39,026 nt of DNA, from assembly GCA_003550425.1 (NCBI GenBank), contig PUKE01000069.1, forward strand, positions 1 to 39,026, in the 5' to 3' direction. The notes beneath the pieces were generated by a model, which saw only the letters and a program-made list of their open reading frames with translations, had not been told where the DNA came from and ran no database searches. Made by a program: the position numbers and the translations under genes. The DNA comes from Nitriliruptoria bacterium. GTDB taxonomy: Bacteria; Actinomycetota; Nitriliruptoria; Euzebyales; Egibacteraceae. Position 1 is the first letter of the stretch; each line of letters begins with the position of its first letter. Of the stretch, positions 36,827-39,026 are shown one piece after another.

Positions 36827-38143
36827 ATGGCGCACCACGGCAGCGTGACGACCTACGTGCTGGACACCTCGGTGCTGCTCGCCGACCCGCACGCGCTGCA
36901 CCGGTTCGACGAGCACGCCGTGGTGCTGCCGGTGGTGGTGCTGACCGAGCTGGAGCGCAAGCGCGACGACCCGCAGCTGGGCTGGGCGGCCCGGACCGCG
37001 CTGCGCCACCTGGAGGAGCTGCGCACCGCCCACGCGTCGCTGCTGGCGCCGGTGCCGGTCACCGACGCCGGCGGCACGCTGCGCGTCGAGCTCAACCACG
37101 CCGACCCGGCCGCGCTGCCGGCCGGCCTGCGCGGCGAGGACGCCGACGCGCGCATCCTCGGCGTCGCCGTGGGGCTGCGCGAGGCCGGCCACGAGGTCGT
37201 CCTGGTCACCAAGGACCTGCCGCTGCGGCTGCGCGCGAGCCTGTGCGGGCTGCCTGCCGAGCCCTACCGCAACGAGGAGGCCGCCACCGCCGAGTGGCCC
37301 TCGGTGACGCGGCTGCAGGTGGCCGGCGAGGTCGTGGACCGCCTCTACGCCGATCAGGTCGTCGACCTGGACGACGCCCGCGACCTGCCGGTGCACACGG
37401 GCCTGGTCGTGGATGCCGCCGGGCAGTCGGCGCTCGCGCGCGTGGGCGCCGACAAGCGCGTGCACCTGGTGCGCGGGGACCGCGCGGCGCTGGGGCTGCG
37501 CGGCCGCAGCGCCGAGCAGCGCCTGGCCCTCGAGCTGCTGCGCGACGACGACATCGGCATCGTCAGCCTGGGCGGGCCCGCTGGCACCGGCAAGAGCGTC
37601 CTGGCGCTGGCCGCCGGGCTCGAGGCGGTGCTCGAGCAGCAGGCCCACCGCAAGGTCATCGTGTTCCGCCCGCTGCACCCGGTCGGCGGGGAGACGCTGG
37701 GCTACCTGCCCGGCACCGAGGACGAGAAGATGCAGCCGTGGGCCACGGCGGTGACCGACGCCCTGGAGTCCTTCGCCTCCCAGGCGGTCATCGACGAGGT
37801 CCACGCGCGCGGCCTGCTGGAGGTCCAGCCGCTGACCCACATCCGGGGGCGCACCCTCGGCGGCGCCTTCGTGATCGTCGACGAGGCGCAGAACCTCGAG
37901 CGCGGCGTGCTGCTGACGGCGCTGAGCCGTCTCGGCGACGCCTCGCGCGTGGTGCTCACCCACGACCTCGCCCAGCGCGACAACCTGCGGGTCGGTCGCC
38001 ACGACGGCGTCGCCTCGATCATCGAGGACCTCGCCGGCCACCCGCTGTTCGCCCACGTGACGCTGACCAAGTCCGAGCGCTCGCCGGTCGCGGCGCTCGT
38101 CGGGCAGCTGCTGGAGGGGCGACCCCTGCACGGGGGCGGCTAG
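36827..38143 (+). CDS. phoH2: PIN-PhoH fusion protein (PhoH2 type RNA helicase/nuclease)
   Basis: Predicted ATP-dependent RNA helicase joined to a PIN ribonuclease; 438 residues. ATG 36827 is preferred because GGAGG lies six bases before it. The PIN domain (1-130) has acidic sites in [13 protein letters not shown] (Asp13), [12 protein letters not shown] (Glu41), [12 protein letters not shown] and [12 protein letters not shown]. The PhoH ATPase follows: [12 protein letters not shown] with Lys256, then [46 protein letters not shown] with Walker B Asp352, and [14 protein letters not shown]. All motor and nuclease residues look intact. Mycobacterial PhoH2 unwinds and cuts RNA. It converges with phoU. 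Confidence 0.93.
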   Translation: MAHHGSVTTYVLDTSVLLADPHALHRFDEHAVVLPVVVLTELERKRDDPQLGWAARTALRHLEELRTAHASLLAPVPVTDAGGTLRVELNHADPAALPAGLRGEDADARILGVAVGLREAGHEVVLVTKDLPLRLRASLCGLPAEPYRNEEAATAEWPSVTRLQVAGEVVDRLYADQVVDLDDARDLPVHTGLVVDAAGQSALARVGADKRVHLVRGDRAALGLRGRSAEQRLALELLRDDDIGIVSLGGPAGTGKSVLALAAGLEAVLEQQAHRKVIVFRPLHPVGGETLGYLPGTEDEKMQPWATAVTDALESFASQAVIDEVHARGLLEVQPLTHIRGRTLGGAFVIVDEAQNLERGVLLTALSRLGDASRVVLTHDLAQRDNLRVGRHDGVASIIEDLAGHPLFAHVTLTKSERSPVAALVGQLLEGRPLHGGG

Positions 38144-38176
38144 GGGCCGCCGGCAGCCCGCGCCGGTCGCGTCGCG

Positions 38177-38923
38177 TCAGTCGGTCTCGGTGCCGGGGTC
38201 CGGCGGGGCGTCCTGCGCTGGCGGGGTGCCCGAGAGGCGCTCGCCGGTGACCACGTAGCTGACCGCGCGGGCCAGCTCGACGCCGTGGTCGGCGACGCGC
38301 TCGTAGTAGCGGGCGATCAGCGCGAGGCTGACGGCCTCCTCGACCGACTGGTCGCCGGTGTAGATCTCGGTGAGCAGGACCTTCTGCAGCAGGTCGGCCT
38401 GGTCGTCGGCCTCCTGCAGCTCGACCGCGGCGAAGCTGTCCTGCTCGCGCCAGGCGCGCACCGCCCCCCGGTAGATGTGGGCGGCGGTGGCGCCGAGCTG
38501 CCCGACCACCTCGCGCACCGAGCCCGACAGCGACGGCGGATGCACCCAGGTCAGCGACCCGGCGACGTGGCGCAGCAGGTTGGAGGACCGGCGCATCTCC
38601 GCGGTGCAGCGCAGCGTGGCCACCACGCGGCGCAGGTCGGTGGCGACCGGGCTCTGACGGGCCAGCAGCAGGTAGCAGGCCTCCTCGAGCTCCTCGCAGC
38701 CGCGGGCGATGCCCTCGTCGGTGTCGCGCCACGCAAGGGCCGCGTCCTCGTCGGCGTCGAGGAAGGCGGTCGTCAGCGGCTCGACCCCCTCGGCGATCTG
38801 CTCGGCGAGCGCGATCAGCCGCTGCTCCAGGCCCTCGAGCTGCCGGGCGAACTCCTGACGACTGCCGGCACGGGTGTCCTGCGGGGTCAGCAGCCGCTCC
38901 AGCGGGTCCTCGCCCTGGCTCAT
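38177..38923 (-). CDS. phoU: Phosphate signalling protein PhoU
   Basis: Negative modulator linking the Pst phosphate transporter to a two-component kinase; 248 residues. Two three-helix PhoU repeats are visible (about 28-118 and 128-222), each with the acidic metal-binding region: DTDEGIARGCEELEEACYLLLARQSPVATDLRRVV in the first, and LQEADDQADLLQKVLLTEI plus ALIARYYERVADHGVELAR in the second. The tail is short and disordered. A GGGGGTGATG stretch precedes the ATG. No pst or phoR/phoP gene is present in the window on this side; the upstream DNA ends about 100 bases later, so a linked phosphate system could lie outside. Confidence 0.9.
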   Translation of the reverse strand: MSQGEDPLERLLTPQDTRAGSRQEFARQLEGLEQRLIALAEQIAEGVEPLTTAFLDADEDAALAWRDTDEGIARGCEELEEACYLLLARQSPVATDLRRVVATLRCTAEMRRSSNLLRHVAGSLTWVHPPSLSGSVREVVGQLGATAAHIYRGAVRAWREQDSFAAVELQEADDQADLLQKVLLTEIYTGDQSVEEAVSLALIARYYERVADHGVELARAVSYVVTGERLSGTPPAQDAPPDPGTETD

Positions 38924-39026
38924 ACCATCACCCCCGACGCCGTGCAGGGTCGCCAGTGTGCCGCACGCGCCCGCGCGCTCGCGCCACCCTCCGCCGCGCC
39001 GCGGGCGGGGCGCCCCGCGACCCGCC

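Overview
The window is a very GC-rich, gene-dense chromosomal segment with housekeeping content. Codon use, gene content and gene order point to a deep-branching actinobacterium. A haloalkaliphilic or marine lineage such as Nitriliruptoria or Euzebya-like bacteria is a plausible guess, supported only weakly by the very acidic secreted proteins. The order mfd - mazG - eno - FtsB/DivIC-like - DUF501 - ppx is the one known from mycobacteria (the Rv1020-Rv1026 block). Here it carries extra genes: a PPIase lipoprotein, a phosphofructokinase of the pyrophosphate type and a GNAT gene. I found no insertion sequence, prophage, CRISPR array or rRNA, and no gene-free stretch above 300 bases. The longest gap is the divergent fumC/phosphomutase promoter region of about 250 bases.

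Layout. 1-10.1 kb, all plus strand: mfd (3' part), SurA/PrsA-like lipoprotein, mazG, PPi-type PFK, enolase, FtsB-like division protein, ElaA-like acetyltransferase, DUF501, Ppx/GppA. Several of these overlap by a few bases and look co-transcribed. 10.1-13.8 kb: small orphan genes (thiamine-binding protein, a 32-residue membrane peptide, CoA-type Nudix, VOC protein, universal stress protein, two poorly characterised proteins) and tRNA-Leu(UAA). 13.9-18.1 kb: a NYN-domain protein with RG-rich linker and two OST-HTH-like domains, then the nitrogen pair glnB-glnD behind a near-perfect GlnR-type operator. 18.1-21.8 kb: fumC on the minus strand and the conserved actinobacterial trio phosphomutase - DUF3090 - SCO1664.

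21.8-30.0 kb: a membrane-anchored hypothetical protein, threonine dehydratase, a fadA-fadB beta-oxidation operon with a palindromic operator over its -10 element, and a two-component locus (eight-TM histidine kinase, LuxR-type regulator, and an opposing small receiver-like protein). 30.0-33.0 kb, minus strand: an NfeD-like - flotillin - DUF2993 membrane operon. 33.0-39.0 kb: arginine deiminase, greA, Fpg/Nei glycosylase, a short-chain Z-prenyl transferase, PIN-PhoH and PhoU.

Recurring features are TAnnnT -10 elements placed very close to start codons (leaderless or nearly leaderless genes), two convergent gene pairs whose stop codons share one CTAG, and no TTA codon that I could find in any called gene even though a UAA-reading tRNA-Leu is encoded here. 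No clearly new multi-gene defence or biosynthetic system is present. The best leads are the NYN/OST-HTH protein, the histidine kinase / receiver-like / LuxR locus, the GlnR box and the fad operator.
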